Below are positions 11,270 through 22,700 of a DNA stretch of 64,000 nucleotides, one piece after another. The stretch is from the NCBI GenBank assembly GCA_905147135.1, contig LR990055.1, forward strand, positions 992,001 through 1,056,000, written 5' to 3'. Source of the stretch: Blastobasis lacticolella (lineage: Eukaryota; Arthropoda; Insecta; Lepidoptera; Blastobasidae). A model generated the notes under the pieces. That model worked only from the letters and a program-made list of their open reading frames with translations. It made no database searches and was not told the origin of the DNA. Within the stretch, counting starts at the first letter, position 1; each line of letters opens with the position of its first letter. A program made the translations under genes and the position numbers.

Positions 11270-11450
11270 CAGAATCCGCGTTGGCTTGACCTGGCTAATA
11301 CATACGGCGAAGGAATGGAGAATTTTAGCTGCTAATGTCTTCCCCGAACAGTTTAACCTGGACTCCTTGAATTCAAGGAAAGGGTGAATAGGCTTATTTC
11401 TAGACAAGCATGTTGAATCCTCGTTTACATCGTCCAAATCTAGCAAACGC
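11270..11450 (+). mobile_element. LINE C-terminal end fragment
   Basis: In the plus direction one frame reads WRILAANVFPEQFNLDSLNS followed out of frame by VNRLISR, the W-x-x-L-P-x-VFPE-x-YNL-x-x-FK-x-RVNRL signature that ends many insect LINE reverse transcriptases. A similar piece is at 14375-14520. Confidence 0.55.
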
Positions 11451-11459
11451 GTTGCGAAT

Positions 11460-12200
11460 GTGCGACTACTTTATTAACACAAACTGAAAATGCATTTGTA
11501 AAAAGAATTAGAACTTAAACTGTAGCAAAACAAGAACTAGTAATGTAAAAACACTCAAATTATAATATTTCAATCTAATCTGATTTGTATCACAATCATA
11601 CATATTCATAATTTTGTACCCAGAAAAAGACCTCCCTTATGAATCCCTTGATCAAGGTTTTTTATTTGCGCCGTTAGGGGTAACGTTTCCAGCGTTGGAA
11701 CCTTGGAGCCCAAGGTCCAAAAAGGTGTTCCAAGAGATATCTACCCGGCTAATAGACCCCGTGCTGGCGCTTACCTCGATTAGCGTTTAAATCTGGCGAT
11801 TTTGAGAGGTAACGCCGTCGAGCCTTATGGAGACACTTCCGCATGGCAGCGAACTAGAGTCTGTTTTTATTTGTAAATATTTTTATTTTTATTATGTCTT
11901 AAGTATGTGCATTATTGATCAAGAAATACCCTCGACCGGCGTAAATGTAGGTATGAATATGGAAGAGACAAAAGAAGGAAGAAGTGTGTCAGCTTCGTAG
12001 CGTAAAATACTCGGTAGTCTCTGCCTACCCCTACGGGACGCGGGTATTTGTAACTATGAACATCTGTGAACATCTAGCGTCTTCATCATCAGATTAGCTT
12101 ATTGATGTCATAATAATATTGGATTGTCATTTGATTTACATATGTATGCAAAATTTCATATTCATTCAATGCTGAGAAGTGAGTAAAAAAATTTTAATGG
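11460..12200. other. Intergenic spacer with repeat scraps
   Basis: No gene. The phrase CCTCGACCGGCGTAAATGTA near 11931 recurs at about 14771, each time after a LINE end, so this is LINE 3' UTR or flanking repeat. Confidence 0.35.
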
Positions 12201-12204
12201 CAAC

Positions 12205-12500
12205 ATACCAAGGGTAAGGGTAAGGTGAAGCTTATTTTTACGATTGGACTAACCAGGCATTTGACCGCCACCTTGCTTGGTGGTAAGTGACGATGCGGCC
12301 GATGATGGAGCATGCCATCCAGGAATAGCCTATTCACTCTAGCCTTAAAGGCGTCTAGATTATAATGATCAGGGAACACACTTGCAGGTAACGCGTTCCA
12401 TTCCTTAACCGTACGCAATATGAAGGTTGAACTATAGCGGCTCCACAACATAAGGATGAAGCGCTCACCCGGATCGCGTCTCCCGATGGCGGAATAAAAA
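12205..12500 (-). mobile_element. LINE C-terminal end fragment
   Basis: The minus strand encodes RTVKEWNALPASVFPDHYNL, then DAFKARVNRLFLDG and HHRPHRHLPPSKVAVKCLV, the C-terminal end of a Jockey/CR1-like reverse transcriptase. It adjoins the 3' end of the segmental duplication. A shorter relative is at 39590-39780. Confidence 0.7.
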
Positions 12501-12583
12501 TCGAAAGTTAAATAAAAGCTTGTAATTAAAAGGTAGGCGATGTGGTTACCTAATTCCTTGGTGCTTAAAATGATAAACTTAAA

Positions 12584-12589
12584 TTTATT
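12584..12589 (-). terminator. Candidate poly(A) signal of calexcitin gene 2
   Basis: AATAAA on the gene strand about 150 bases after the stop codon, within 3' UTR sequence conserved between the two recent copies. Confidence 0.45.
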
Positions 12590-12737
12590 CATATCTTATC
12601 TCTGTAAGTCGACTGATTAAAACGAATAACTATTTTAGTTATTTAATTTTAATAAAAATAAATAAAAAAGATCAACGAAAAAGGTCTTGAAAACTTAACA
12701 AACATTGCATCGAGAGAAATTCCTATCAAACCAGTTC

Positions 12738-13286
12738 TCAGTCGAACTTTGTCCTACCAAAGATGGCATTGCCGGGTGCCGCGGGGTCATCAGCTCCGTA
12801 GTACTCCTTGTATAATGCAATGTAATCATTGAAGTTCAGCTCAGACTTCCCTTGGCTGATTTTCTTGAACGCTGCCTCTGCCTCCTCCTTAGGACGGCCG
12901 AAAGATGTGGCTACGGCTACGAAATTATCAGCGGTGAGTTTTCCAGCACTAGCTTTGTCGAACATCTTAAAGGTGAATTCTGCTGTCTTAACCTGCCAAT
13001 CCGCTGGGACAGGGTTCTTGCTGAAATTGTCCCAGACAGCGATCCACTCGTCGAGGGTGACTTGCCCGTCGTTGTCGGAGTCTGCTTCCTTCTGTAGGCC
13101 TTCCCACAGATTGAGCATAAACGCAGAGAGCGCTTTGAACTTGGGATCACTATCAGACCAGCCATTCTTCTCCTTGATCTTCTGCGCGGCCAGCTCGAAG
13201 TCCGTCTTCTCTACATTGCCACTCTTGTCGGTGTCGAAGAATGCGAACAGAAGCTGGAGCTTCTTCCTTCTGAAATCTGACACCAT
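12738..13286 (-). CDS. Calexcitin-like EF-hand protein, copy 2
   Basis: A 182-residue single-exon EF-hand protein differing from the 4466-5014 product at 32 positions by hand count, with no length change. EF1 (DTDKSGNVEKTD, 18-29) and EF2 (DSDNDGQVTLDE, 69-80) keep all ligands. The third loop reads DKASAGKLTADN, so position 12 is now Asn instead of an acid, a further step away from binding. The fourth loop is degenerate. Start, TATA spacing and the ending GNAIFGRTKFD agree with copy 1. Function is expected to be cytosolic Ca2+ buffering or signalling of the calexcitin type; tissue is unknown. Overlapping frames on both strands are shadows of this gene. Confidence 0.94.
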   Translation of the reverse strand: MVSDFRRKKLQLLFAFFDTDKSGNVEKTDFELAAQKIKEKNGWSDSDPKFKALSAFMLNLWEGLQKEADSDNDGQVTLDEWIAVWDNFSKNPVPADWQVKTAEFTFKMFDKASAGKLTADNFVAVATSFGRPKEEAEAAFKKISQGKSELNFNDYIALYKEYYGADDPAAPGNAIFGRTKFD

Positions 13287-13313
13287 TTTTGAGATCGACT
13301 AGTTATCACGCAC

Positions 13314-13352
13314 GACTGATCGAGATTTTGCTAGCGGCAAATATTTATATAG
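13314..13352 (-). promoter_or_regulatory. TATA box plus initiator, calexcitin gene 2
   Basis: CTATATAAAT at 13352-13343 on the gene strand and TCAGTC at 13319-13314, with the +1 A about 32 bases downstream of the first T of TATAAAT. Same layout as copy 1, with one initiator instead of two. Confidence 0.68.
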
Positions 13353-13354
13353 AG

Positions 13355-14010
13355 AGGTTGTTATTACCACATTAATAGATACGAATAGATTGATTGTGTT
13401 TGATTTGCAGGTGGCGCTTGATATGAAATGGGAATTTTGTTTTTGTACAATCAAGCACATAACTTGTAGCACTCACAAGATTAAAAGATTTCGTCCTACA
13501 GATGAGCGTTCATATCATCGCTTATTTACGAGGAGAGATGGCGGACAAGTGCTCGTCTTATCTCTTCTTTGGGTTCAATATTCGAAGGTCTACGCGATAT
13601 ACCTAGTATTTCACTAGTGAACGCATACTTCCGCCGTACTAAACTACGCAATTACGCTGTTCTTTATATTAATTAATACATCTTTATATAAATCAATATT
13701 TGGACCCTTTAATAATGTTATCCATTCAATTCTACACTTTACCATGCAACTGTAGCCAAAAATCAAAATACGTTTTATCGTGATGATAATCTACAGAGCT
13801 ACTATCTTCTTACACGACGCGGTTGTCTTTCTGTATTTACAAAAATAGGTTGAGCAAACATACACATAATCGTACGATTGGCACGGATAATTGGACTCAG
13901 TTCTACAGTGCAATGTTTAATTGATGTAATGGCGTCAGTAATAGGTTATATTCGAGAAAATGGTTCGATGTAACTGACAAAGATTAATATAATCCTCTAG
14001 ACTAATAATA
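13355..14010 (-). promoter_or_regulatory. Upstream blocks conserved with copy 1
   Basis: Two blocks, 13355-13565 and 13722-14010, match the corresponding upstream DNA of copy 1. They could carry duplicated control elements. Shared ancestry alone may explain the match. Confidence 0.4.
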
Positions 14011-14077
14011 AAAATAAAAATGATATTTCATTATCGTCCAAGATACCTTAACTGTGTATGCATACAAGATTTTGAAA

Positions 14078-14290
14078 ATCATTATCATCATCATATCAGC
14101 CGAAAGACGCCCACTGCTGGGCATAGGTCTCCCCCAGACATCTCCACAAAGGCCGGTCCTGTGCCTTCCGTTTCCAGCTTTTACCAGCGATCTTTACCAC
14201 GTCGTCGGACCACCTTGTGGATGCCCTACCCACGCTGCGTCTTCCGGTACGTGATCGCTACTCGAGAACTTTACTGCCCCATAGGCCATC
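14078..14290 (+). mobile_element. Dispersed repeat, GCCGAAAGACGCCCACTGC type
   Basis: Begins after an ATCATCATCAT run with AGCCGAAAGACGCCCACTGC, a phrase I know as widely dispersed in moth and butterfly genomes. A reverse-oriented copy with the same core is at 19750-19940. Probably a truncated non-LTR retrotransposon 3' end; class uncertain. Confidence 0.55.
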
Positions 14291-14374
14291 TGTTCATCGA
14301 GCCCCTGCCACTGCCGCTTTAATCAGTTATTATGTTATTATGTTATTTTCGCGCTTCATTGCTTACAACACGCT

Positions 14375-14520
14375 GAAACCGCTTTGGCTTGACCTGTCTA
14401 ATACATAGCGCGCAGGAATGGAGAATTTTAACTGCGAATGTGTTCTCCGAACAATACAATCTGTTCCCTTAGATTAGACTCCTTAAATTCAAGGCCAGGG
14501 TGAATAGGCTTATTTCTAGA
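14375..14520 (+). mobile_element. LINE C-terminal end fragment
   Basis: The plus strand reads EWRILTANVFSEQYNLF and FKARVNRLISRQA with frame breaks, the same LINE end as at 11270-11450. It is followed by the same CCTCGACCGGCGTAAATGTA phrase downstream. Confidence 0.5.
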
Positions 14521-14563
14521 CAGGCTAGTCCAAATCTAGCAAATGAAATGAAATGAGAATATT

Positions 14564-14600
14564 TTAATTAAAACAAACATTTTCTGTTTGTTTTAATTAA
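14564..14600. repeat. Perfect 16-bp hairpin
   Basis: TTAATTAAAACAAACA at 14564-14579 is followed, after a 5-base loop, by its exact complement at 14585-14600. No U-run or gene context suggests a terminator. Confidence 0.7.
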
Positions 14601-14991
14601 TTTGTAAAAATAATTAGAACTTAAACTAAAATAAAACAAATTATGAATACTAGTAATATAAAAACACACAAAATATTTCATTCTAATTCTTCTATAATAT
14701 TTCAATCTAATTTAGATTTGTATCAGAATCCGATAATATAGGTCGAATAAAGACAACTACATTATTTATCATAGAAATATCCTCGACCGGCGTAAATGTA
14801 GGTATGAATATGGAAGAAGCAAAAGAAGTGTGTTAATATCATAGCAATCATAGCATGTAGTAAACGTTAGTCTCTGCCTATCCCTATGGAAGACGGATAT
14901 GAGTGTGTATGTAAATATGAATTAGAGGAAACCAAATAATAAAAAATTGAGTTTCGGTATGTGAATACTAGTGGGTAGAATTGTATTTTTT

Positions 14992-15335
14992 TGTGTCATA
15001 CGGTAGGCAAACAGGCAAGCTGGCCACCTGATGGTAGTGGTCACCACTGCCTATAGACATTAGCAACACCAAGAGTATCGCCAATGCGTTGCCCATCTCT
15101 ATAACACGTTGCTCTGGCAGCAAAAAGGCAAATGCCACTCCACTGCCAAAGTCACGGTTTCCCAAATCCCCAGCCCATGGAGCACTGGAAACCTTACTCA
15201 CCGGCAGAAACACAGTACTATTTAAAAGAATATTATTTAGCTGCGATATTCTGTAAGGTGGAGGTACTTCCCCAGTCGGGCGGCTCCAATTCGAACGAGA
15301 TACCCCGCTATGCCCTACCTCTCTTAAAATTAAAA
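14992..15335. mobile_element. Dispersed repeat, CATACGGTAGGCAAACAGGC type
   Basis: Nearly identical over about 340 bp to 37323-37665. Related shorter pieces occur at 50793-51120, 53065-53240 and 56705-56755. The text GGCCACCTGATGG-AAGTGGTCACC is a phrase common in lepidopteran repeats. Probably the 3' part of a non-LTR element; the long open frames across it are fortuitous. Confidence 0.6.
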
Positions 15336-15339
15336 TTAG

Positions 15340-16400
15340 AAATACGAGTATAAGTGTCATGTTGTTGTACATTTTTATGCACCGCCTGCAATTTTTTATT
15401 ACCAGTTTTCGGGGTAGACTGGTAGATAAAGCTACAAAGCTTTAAGTCCACCTTTGTACTATTTTGTGCATAAAGTATTAAATAAATAAAAACACCTTAA
15501 CGAATGGGACATGGTTTTTTGTTACATCAGTAGGTCTGTCTACGAGTAATGATGTACAGGGAATATGGCGAAAATTTATCTGCTCCTTACAATGTAGAGT
15601 GGGTGCATGGACCAGACGGGGCGCCCCGGAGACTGATCGGCGCATCACTCATGGTCTCCCGCACGCCACGACACCGCGGAGCCCGGAAACTTTGGACGTG
15701 ACTAAATTTAATATTTAATCTAAAGCCCTGGACAGGCTTTAGCAAATATATGAGGGATTGACAAAGCAAGAGGGGGCTACTGTTGCTGTGACGTGAGGTT
15801 CCAAGGGTAAGAAGTAAGTTCTGAAACTTCCGCCTTGAGGCGACACCTTATTATATCCGCTACCTGATCAGGATTTACCGTGTCATTCGTACTAACGAAC
15901 CCAACGAAATCTCGAACACTGGACCGACAGTTCATAAATCTCGAACGCTATACTGACGGTTCCTTGTTTATAATTATGAACCACTAAAGGTAAAAACGGA
16001 ACCATTGTAGGAAACTTAAGATCCTATCCTATCATCGCACCGCTCGCCACCGACAGGGATTCATTTCTTTATTGTTTCATAAGTTAGGTAAACATTATGA
16101 ACCCTATTACGGGCACAGCAATTATAAACTTAAAACTAAGTATTACGCATAAACAAAGGTTAAGTAATAAATAATGTACGTACTTATGGTATTGTACCAA
16201 CTTATTCAATATATTTTTTTAATCTATCTATCTAAAACGGTTAGAAAATTATTAATATATTTACAATTTGACATATTTAAGTATTAAATATGTTAAATTG
16301 TAAGTAAGACTAAGTTTTAAGTATTTACAAAATTGGAACATTTATAGCATCTTCATCGTTCATCCTCACAAATCGGTCGCGAACTGTGAGGTATCAAAGG
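15340..16400. other. Intergenic spacer, nothing recognised
   Basis: A slightly GC-richer patch at 15590-15690 shows no coding signature. No repeat ends or RNA gene seen. Confidence 0.35.
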
Positions 16401-16404
16401 AATT

Positions 16405-16570
16405 TTCTTCTACTTACACTAAGGTGTTGGAATGAACTACCTGGACAGGTTTTCCCTGGAGAGTATAACATGAAGTTCTTCAAAAAAGTGGTCAAAAGGT
16501 TTTTACGAGGTCGCCAGCGCGTGGATGATGCCCCTGGTATTGTCCATAGGCTGCGGTGACTGGTTATCAT
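16405..16570 (+). mobile_element. LINE C-terminal end fragment
   Basis: The plus strand reads CWNELPGQVFPGEYNMKFF, then KRFLRGRQRVDDAPGIVHRL and a stop, the C-terminus of a non-LTR reverse transcriptase. A scrap of the same family (GGYNMEFFMKG) is at about 55016-55055. Confidence 0.65.
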
Positions 16571-17054
16571 CAGGCAGGCCGTAAGCATGTTTGTCATCTT
16601 AGTGGTATAAAAAATGATCCTTTTCTCAGGAACGAGTAAGGATATCAAGTTATGAAATATACCTGTGCAATTAAGGTTGGTAACCCTATAAAAAAGCAAA
16701 TTTCATGCAATCAAAATATAATTTATGTCACGTCATCAAAACCTCTACTAGACCGATAAGAAGCAAGGTCTTACAAGTACAAGAAGAGAAAAACGTCTAC
16801 TAAAGATTAATTTATCAATGTACGAGTATGTATCATACGAAATGAGTATCAGTACTTAGAAAAGTATAATTTCATTTGCGGTGGCGGAGTGTCCCTTTCT
16901 GTTATACATTTTCAACAATACTTTCTTCAACACATTCGCCAAGCGTGAATATTATTAAAGTAGTAACCATCCTGTCTTGCAGGACTTCGTCATTGTGAGG
17001 TATTTTATTTATTTATTTTATTTTTAATCGTCAACTTAGCGACAATATATCAGT

Positions 17055-17537
17055 TGTGTTGTTCTGCCGCGCGCGAGGCCCCGGCCTTAGTCTTGACTAT
17101 GGTCCAGGATTTGGCAGATTAGGTAGTTGCAGTGGAGCGACTGCCATCTGACCTCCATGAACTTGTTGAACAGAGGAACCTGACCAGATTCTATCATGGT
17201 TATACATTCAGTCGCCTAAATGTGTAGGTTTATCACGATGCTTTACCTCATCGTAAGAGCATCAGTTAGTAAGCAAGTAAAAACTCTTTATTGCACACAT
17301 TAAAAATAACAAAAGTAGGAACGCAAGCATTATAAAAACGAAATTGCGTGCAAAGGCGGTCTTATCGCTTTTCTAGACAACCTTTGGGAAGAGGTAACTG
17401 ATCACCTTAACAATAAATAAATAAGTAAGTAATTAACGAATGTACATTATTACTCAGAAATAGCGGCATAGGGGTTCGAACCCGGTACCTCTCGATTACG
17501 ACTTCAACCCGATAGCCATAAGGCCACCGACGCTCCC
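17055..17537 (-). mobile_element. tRNA-derived SINE (family A), split by an insertion
   Basis: The body (17055-17270) and the tRNA-like head (17438-17537, box B as GGTTCGAACCC on the plus strand) match the intact copy at 28040-28393, but are separated by about 168 bp. The head lies at the right end, so the SINE is on the minus strand. Confidence 0.7.
17270..17437. mobile_element. Repeat nested in SINE A
   Basis: Starts with AAACTCTTTATTGCACACA and contains GCAAAGGCGGTCTTATCGC, phrases of a common lepidopteran LINE 3' end. It interrupts the SINE at a point where other copies are continuous. Confidence 0.55.
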
Positions 17538-18324
17538 CATCTTGTAAGATAAACTCTGATATGGTGGTTTCAAGCCACCATTTACAGGATTAACATCAAG
17601 ACATACAGTTAAAGACTTCGATCATTCCATTTTCTAAAAGCCTAATACTGAAACCTTAACTAGGTTACAATTCTAATGAATTGAGTATCTATTCCCACAA
17701 TCAGAGACTCCTCGCCTGTTTAATAATCCAAGTCAGGAGTGGGCCAACAATGTTGGCGCGAAGCCAACGACGTTGGCCCCAATAGTCTTGGAAATTCGCG
17801 GCACGACAGACGCATTCTAATCACATTCGAAGAGGCTTATTAACTTGTATTTGGTATCCTAGGCTGAAACAAGCAACTCGTTTTACCAATACAGTTGTCA
17901 CCTCTGCCACTGTATTTCGGACAAAAAATAAAATTATCGAAATATTAAATTTGTATTTGAAGTATTTTTCTCGAAAATTTCTTATAGCATACCGACCGAC
18001 ACAAAATAAAGAACGTCACTAATATACTATGTTCCCTACAAAGTCAAATTTCAACCGTATCATCTCCATGCTCCAGTTTCCAGTGATCTTGCTTCGTGGC
18101 TCGATGTTCTGGCTAATGTGATAAAAGAGAGTCGTAATGGCATTGGGATGCTCCATGCAGACAAGCACCAGTCGCACCCTCCTGGGGTTGCCAGCGTGCG
18201 ACAGGTACTAATTACGTGGGAAAAAATATTGAGATATGCTTGCTGGATTTAACTTTATCAAATACCACGGCCAGTCGGTCCATCTGATGGAAAGTGGCCA
18301 CCGTCGTCAATCAGCAACCAATTG

Positions 18325-18375
18325 CTCTATCGACATGTCATTGGAATTGCTTAGTGCTATGACATGTCGATAGAG
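18325..18375. repeat. 17-bp perfect inverted repeat
   Basis: CTCTATCGACATGTCAT at 18325-18341 and its complement at 18359-18375, loop 17 bases, within repeat-like DNA whose left part (CCATCTGATGGAAAGTGGCC) resembles the CATACGGTAGG repeat type. Confidence 0.6.
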
Positions 18376-18709
18376 ATGGCGGATTAAATCAGGCAACGTC
18401 ACCCGATATCGGCCGACATCGAACGACACTAATGTGAATAGAAGAGTCGGCAGATGATACCCTACTATGCTTATGACATATGCTTTGTTCAAAGAAGTGG
18501 ACAAGTTAGAATTACCAGAAACCAGTGTAAATGTAGGTACATGCTTACGTATTCAATGGATTTTGATGATTGATAGAAATATAACACTTGCTATAATTTA
18601 CTTTAATTTAGAAGATATGGCAGAGGTTACCCTCGGTAAACGGACGGTACGGACATATGCTTTAATCAAAGAAAACTACGTTCTCCGAAAAGGGCAAGTC
18701 AGAATTATC

Positions 18710-18972
18710 AGTCATCATCACAGCCCGTAACAGTCCACTGCAGGACTTAGGGCCTCTCCCACGAAAGGGGAGGTTATTGCCATAATCTCCACGCTTGGCA
18801 GGCGGGTTGGAGATCGCAGTGTTTAAATATAACAATGGAAAATGCTGCTGCCCATTTTTCAGACTACGGAGACTCTTGATTTTTTGCCTTGAAAACATAA
18901 GTCGCCTTGTACGACACCCACGAGTGTAAGGGGTTGGTGCTATTCTACTCTGCCGGACACCACACGGCCATA
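18710..18972. mobile_element. Dispersed repeat family C (CATCATCACAGCC type)
   Basis: Runs from CATCATCACAGCCCGTAACA to CTCTGCCGGACACCACACGG. Closely matching copies are at 30680-30918 and 47390-47637, with reverse copies at 21185-21425 and 27365-27630. The GAT/CAT run at one end suggests a non-LTR retrotransposon tail. Class not certain. Confidence 0.6.
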
Positions 18973-19749
18973 CTCAGAATTATCAGTAACCGGCATTAAT
19001 GTAGGTACATGCATAACTACTAAATGTATTTTGCTGTTGCTGTGTGCGGAGACTGCTTTGGTGGACTGGCTTACTCTTGCTGTAATTTTATATGGTTTTC
19101 TGAGTATAATTTACCTATATAATATATTATTATGTCACGCGCAGTCCAGCTCTGCTTGGCATTGTCGGGCACTGACCGGCTCTGTCTGGAATTGTCGAAC
19201 ACTGTTTGGCCGCTGTCGGCATGGGGTGGGGATGCTCCGGTCCTGGTGCGGCCAACAACTTACTGTGTGTTTCCTTCCTACTCTCCTACCCTCTCTTCTT
19301 TGACGATTGAAAGAGATATTTAATGTCATTAAGAAATTTTGATTTGATGTTTTTCGGAATTGCTACAATTCCATAGCTGCTCATTAACATTTGCTATAAT
19401 TTATCCCGAAATTAAGTGTGGTTACTGCGGGAAAGATTGTTGCAACCAAATTTGTCGCTGACGAACGCTAAATACATTTATTCCAAATTGTAAAGTATTT
19501 TCACATAATTTTGCCGTAAAAAATCCTGGTATTATTACGCACAGCCTGGCAACCCAATGACGTCATGCCCTAATCGCTTGGCAAATCGCTGGAGCATATA
19601 AAATGTTTTTTTTTTCATGTTTATACGCACGAGCTCTGCATTGTTATCATAACTGATTACGTGTTAGATTACAATCTTATAAACGGTATGACGCTAATGG
19701 GTGTAGTCATTTAATTCGTTGAACTACATTCTTAGTTATTTAAGTTTTT

Positions 19750-19940
19750 ATTATTATCATAAAATGGGCCGAAGACCTGGTAATGATCGCAGGTACCATC
19801 TGAATGCGAAAGGCAAAGGACCGGCCTTTGTTGCTGCCCAGCTGGAGATCTCTGGGGAGGCCCATGCCCAGCAGGGCGTCTTTCGGCTGATTGTGCATCT
19901 TACGGCTGATATGATAAAGATGATGATGATGATAGTCACA
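19750..19940 (-). mobile_element. Dispersed repeat, reverse copy of the 14078 type
   Basis: On the minus strand, a GATGAT/ATCATC run, then AGCCG-AAGACGCCCTGCTGG-like sequence, AGATCTCCAGCTGGGCAGCA and AAGGCCGGTCC. Same family as 14078-14290. Open frames across it are not genes. Confidence 0.6.
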
Positions 19941-20409
19941 TTTGAATCACCATCACCAACTAAAGTCCAAAAAAGAAATAGGCATCCCCCAAGTCTACAT
20001 GGCCGCGACTTACGCTCCACCCGTACAAGTTACGAGGCTTCCGCTCATGAAGCCGAACCCTTCAGTTTTATCGACCATTGGTTCTGAAACTCAATCTCCG
20101 AAATAACTGCTCCAATTGTATATCTCATAAGGTTCAACCTGCATGGAGTAGGTTCTTCCACGTTCGGAATGTATTGGTCAAACACAAAGGCGCTTTTGAT
20201 TAGGTAAAAAAAACATCCAAGAACTTCTTTGGGACCCTGGACAGTTTTACGCTGAGTGGTGGAGAGAGCATTGACAGAGTTCCTAGCCTCTCTAACTATA
20301 GAAATTGAACACGTTGTCGTCTTCCTAAACATAGGCCGTTCCTGCATATACGGTCGCATCGTCACTTACCATCATTTAAATAGATATATGCTATTATAAA
20401 ATATGACAT

Positions 20410-20622
20410 TGACAATTTGCAGAGTGCCATCTAGCAATTAATTTTATGTGTGCCAAACAACTGATAAACTACTTATATACTTTTTAAAATACTTACTTAT
20501 TATACATATAACCCCCAGACCCGTAACAGAACTTAAAATTTATCATTTAAATATCTGCCCGGCCGGGAATTGAACCCAGGACCACTACGTGGCAGACTGA
20601 ACCACTCAGATCATAAAGGATG
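20410..20622 (-). mobile_element. tRNA-derived SINE (family B)
   Basis: Minus-strand copy: tail with the GCCATCTAGC phrase on the left, tRNA-like head on the right (CCGGCCGGGAATTGAACCC, the complement of a box B). Intact plus-strand reference copy is at 26448-26690. Confidence 0.65.
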
Positions 20623-21184
20623 ACCGTCGAACGCCTGCCCAGTAGGTTCACATTAAAAACCTGAGGGAAAAAGACGTAACGTTCTATCACTATGAAATAG
20701 AAATGCATGATAGGTAAATTTTCATTTTGAATACTCAGTTCTACCCAACTTATGTCAGTTGGAACCCTGTGCGTTCGCGCACACTGTGCGACCTCATAGT
20801 ATCGTTTCTGATCAGACTCTAATTAAATTCAACAAAAGCAGAAAGTCAGACTAGCTAGCACAAGACGCGACATTTTATTTAAAAATAGCAGTTTTTAAGT
20901 CTTATCTAATGAAGTAAATCTTTAGCTTGTAACAAACAACCATTCCATTGACGTCAATCGCTGCTACAATCGCTTTGATAACGATTAACATCGTTGTTTC
21001 CAACTAAATCGTATGCTTACCTACCTGCCCTACCTATTTCTTTATCTTTTAAATGAAAAAGTAAAATAAGTAAAAACTACTAGGGTAACAGGTTTTATTT
21101 TTTTTTCTTTAATAATTCAGTGTAATAGAGATACAAAAGCTATATACAGAATAAACGAAACTAATGCGTAATAATCTAAAACTA

Positions 21185-21425
21185 GAAATTCCCTTCCGGA
21201 GCCGTGTGGCGTCCGGGGAAGTAGAATTGTTTTCGAGGCAAAAGATCTAGCTAGAGTCTAAGTAGACAGGAAAATGGGCGGCAGCGTTTTCCATTGTTAT
21301 ATTTATGATACTGCAATCTCCAACCCGCCTGCCAAACGTGGAGATTATGGCAATAACCTCCCCTATCGTGGAAGAGGCCCTAAGTCCTGAAGTTGACTGT
21401 TATGAGCTGTGATGATGATGACTCG
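21185..21425. mobile_element. Dispersed repeat family C, reverse copy
   Basis: Reverse complement of the 18710-18972 element, ending in GTGATGATGATGA. Diverged at the left end. Confidence 0.55.
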
Positions 21426-21999
21426 GTAATAATGTAGCTTCCTATTAGTGAAAGCATTCACAAAATCGGTTCAGTAGTTTCGCAGATTACCCCCAACATA
21501 CAAACAAACTTACAACCATACCAGCTTTTCTTATTTTCTAATTACCTAAGTCTAAGTCTACTGTCTCCAATATCCATGACTACCACTGAGGAAAGTGCTT
21601 ACAAGGCTAGCATTCTTTCGCTGGATGGCAATCCTTAAACCTGGCCTGAGAAATGGACCAATACTGTGGTGAAATGATATTTCCACTAGTCCCTAACTAT
21701 TATTCTGATTCTGATAATTATGTATATACAAAAAAATTACATATAGGTAACTCTTATTGCATTGCGGAAGAGTGCAAATGGCTTCAGCCAGCACTATAGG
21801 GCGTATGGTATTCCAGAACCATGGACTTATTTTTTCGATATTCCATTCCGGAATTGAGTATCGATAATAATAAGCATCAGAAAGTGGTGAAGGGGTTGTG
21901 GACCCCAACTATCACATCTCATGGACGAGGCTGGGCTTTGGCGAATCGAAATGGTCCGAAAAAAAAAAAGAAATATATGTATATTTTTTCATAAAATTT

Positions 22000-22140
22000 C
22001 CTAATAAAAGGATATTTTACCTACGGCCACAACCGAGCATGTTTTGCTCATAATCGGTTGGGAATTTGAAGTGTTCAAAGCAAAAGTTGTAGACAATTTT
22101 ATGTTGAATACCTTAGTGTAAGAGCATTTTTTGGTATAGG
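22000..22140. mobile_element. Fragment related to the 46185 hAT-like MITE
   Basis: CTACGGCCACAACCGAG, a short spacer and CGGTTGGGAAT, followed by GTAGACAATTT, parallel the interior of the element at 46185-46602 in order and spacing. Ends not found here. Confidence 0.4.
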
Positions 22141-22479
22141 CCAAGTTATATGTTTAAGCAAAATTTAAAAATTGTACAAAAATTTCGAGGTGTTTTGGCC
22201 ACCCTCACAGGCTAGTCGAGGTCGAAAACTAAAATTACACACCCCACACTATTCCCGAACAAACTCCCAAAATTTCATTAAAATTGGAATTGTGTCTAGG
22301 TCGAAAGTACCTGTCGACCGGGCTATATGTACCTACTTAAAAAGTTAAGTAGTATATCAGTTAGCAACTATAGCACAAACTTGCAAGTGTATTTATTTAT
22401 TTATTTTATCATGCAAGCAGGTTCTAAGGTCATCATCGACAACTGTGTGGTTTAGTAGGTTAACATCTTCTACCTAGCC

Positions 22480-22700
22480 CGGGTTCCCGAATGCCCGGGA
22501 TAGATTTCCGGCAGAGCAGAAATTGAAATTATGAATTTTAATTACTGTTACGGGTCTGGGTATTATATTATGTAGAATAAGTGTGGATTTAAAAACATAT
22601 AAGTAGTTCATCAGTTTTTTGGCACCCTTAACACAAGCTTTGCTTACTTTAGGGTTAGATAGCGTTGTGGGGATTGTTCAATTCCTAGAGCAATTTTCAT
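22480..22700 (+). mobile_element. SINE family B, diverged plus copy
   Basis: AGCAGAAATTGAAATTATGA, GTTACGGGTCTGGGTATTA and ACACAAGCTTTGCTTAC match the body of the 26448-26690 SINE. The tRNA-like head is rearranged or replaced. The 90-codon open frame starting inside it is not a gene. Confidence 0.55.

Larger units (their letters stand above)
12580..14010 (-). repeat. Segmental duplication, copy 2
   Basis: Matches 4300-5995 through 3' UTR, gene, promoter and two upstream blocks. Between the two upstream blocks (about 13565-13722) this copy has about 155 bp of unrelated AT-rich DNA where copy 1 has the LINE end. Confidence 0.85.
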
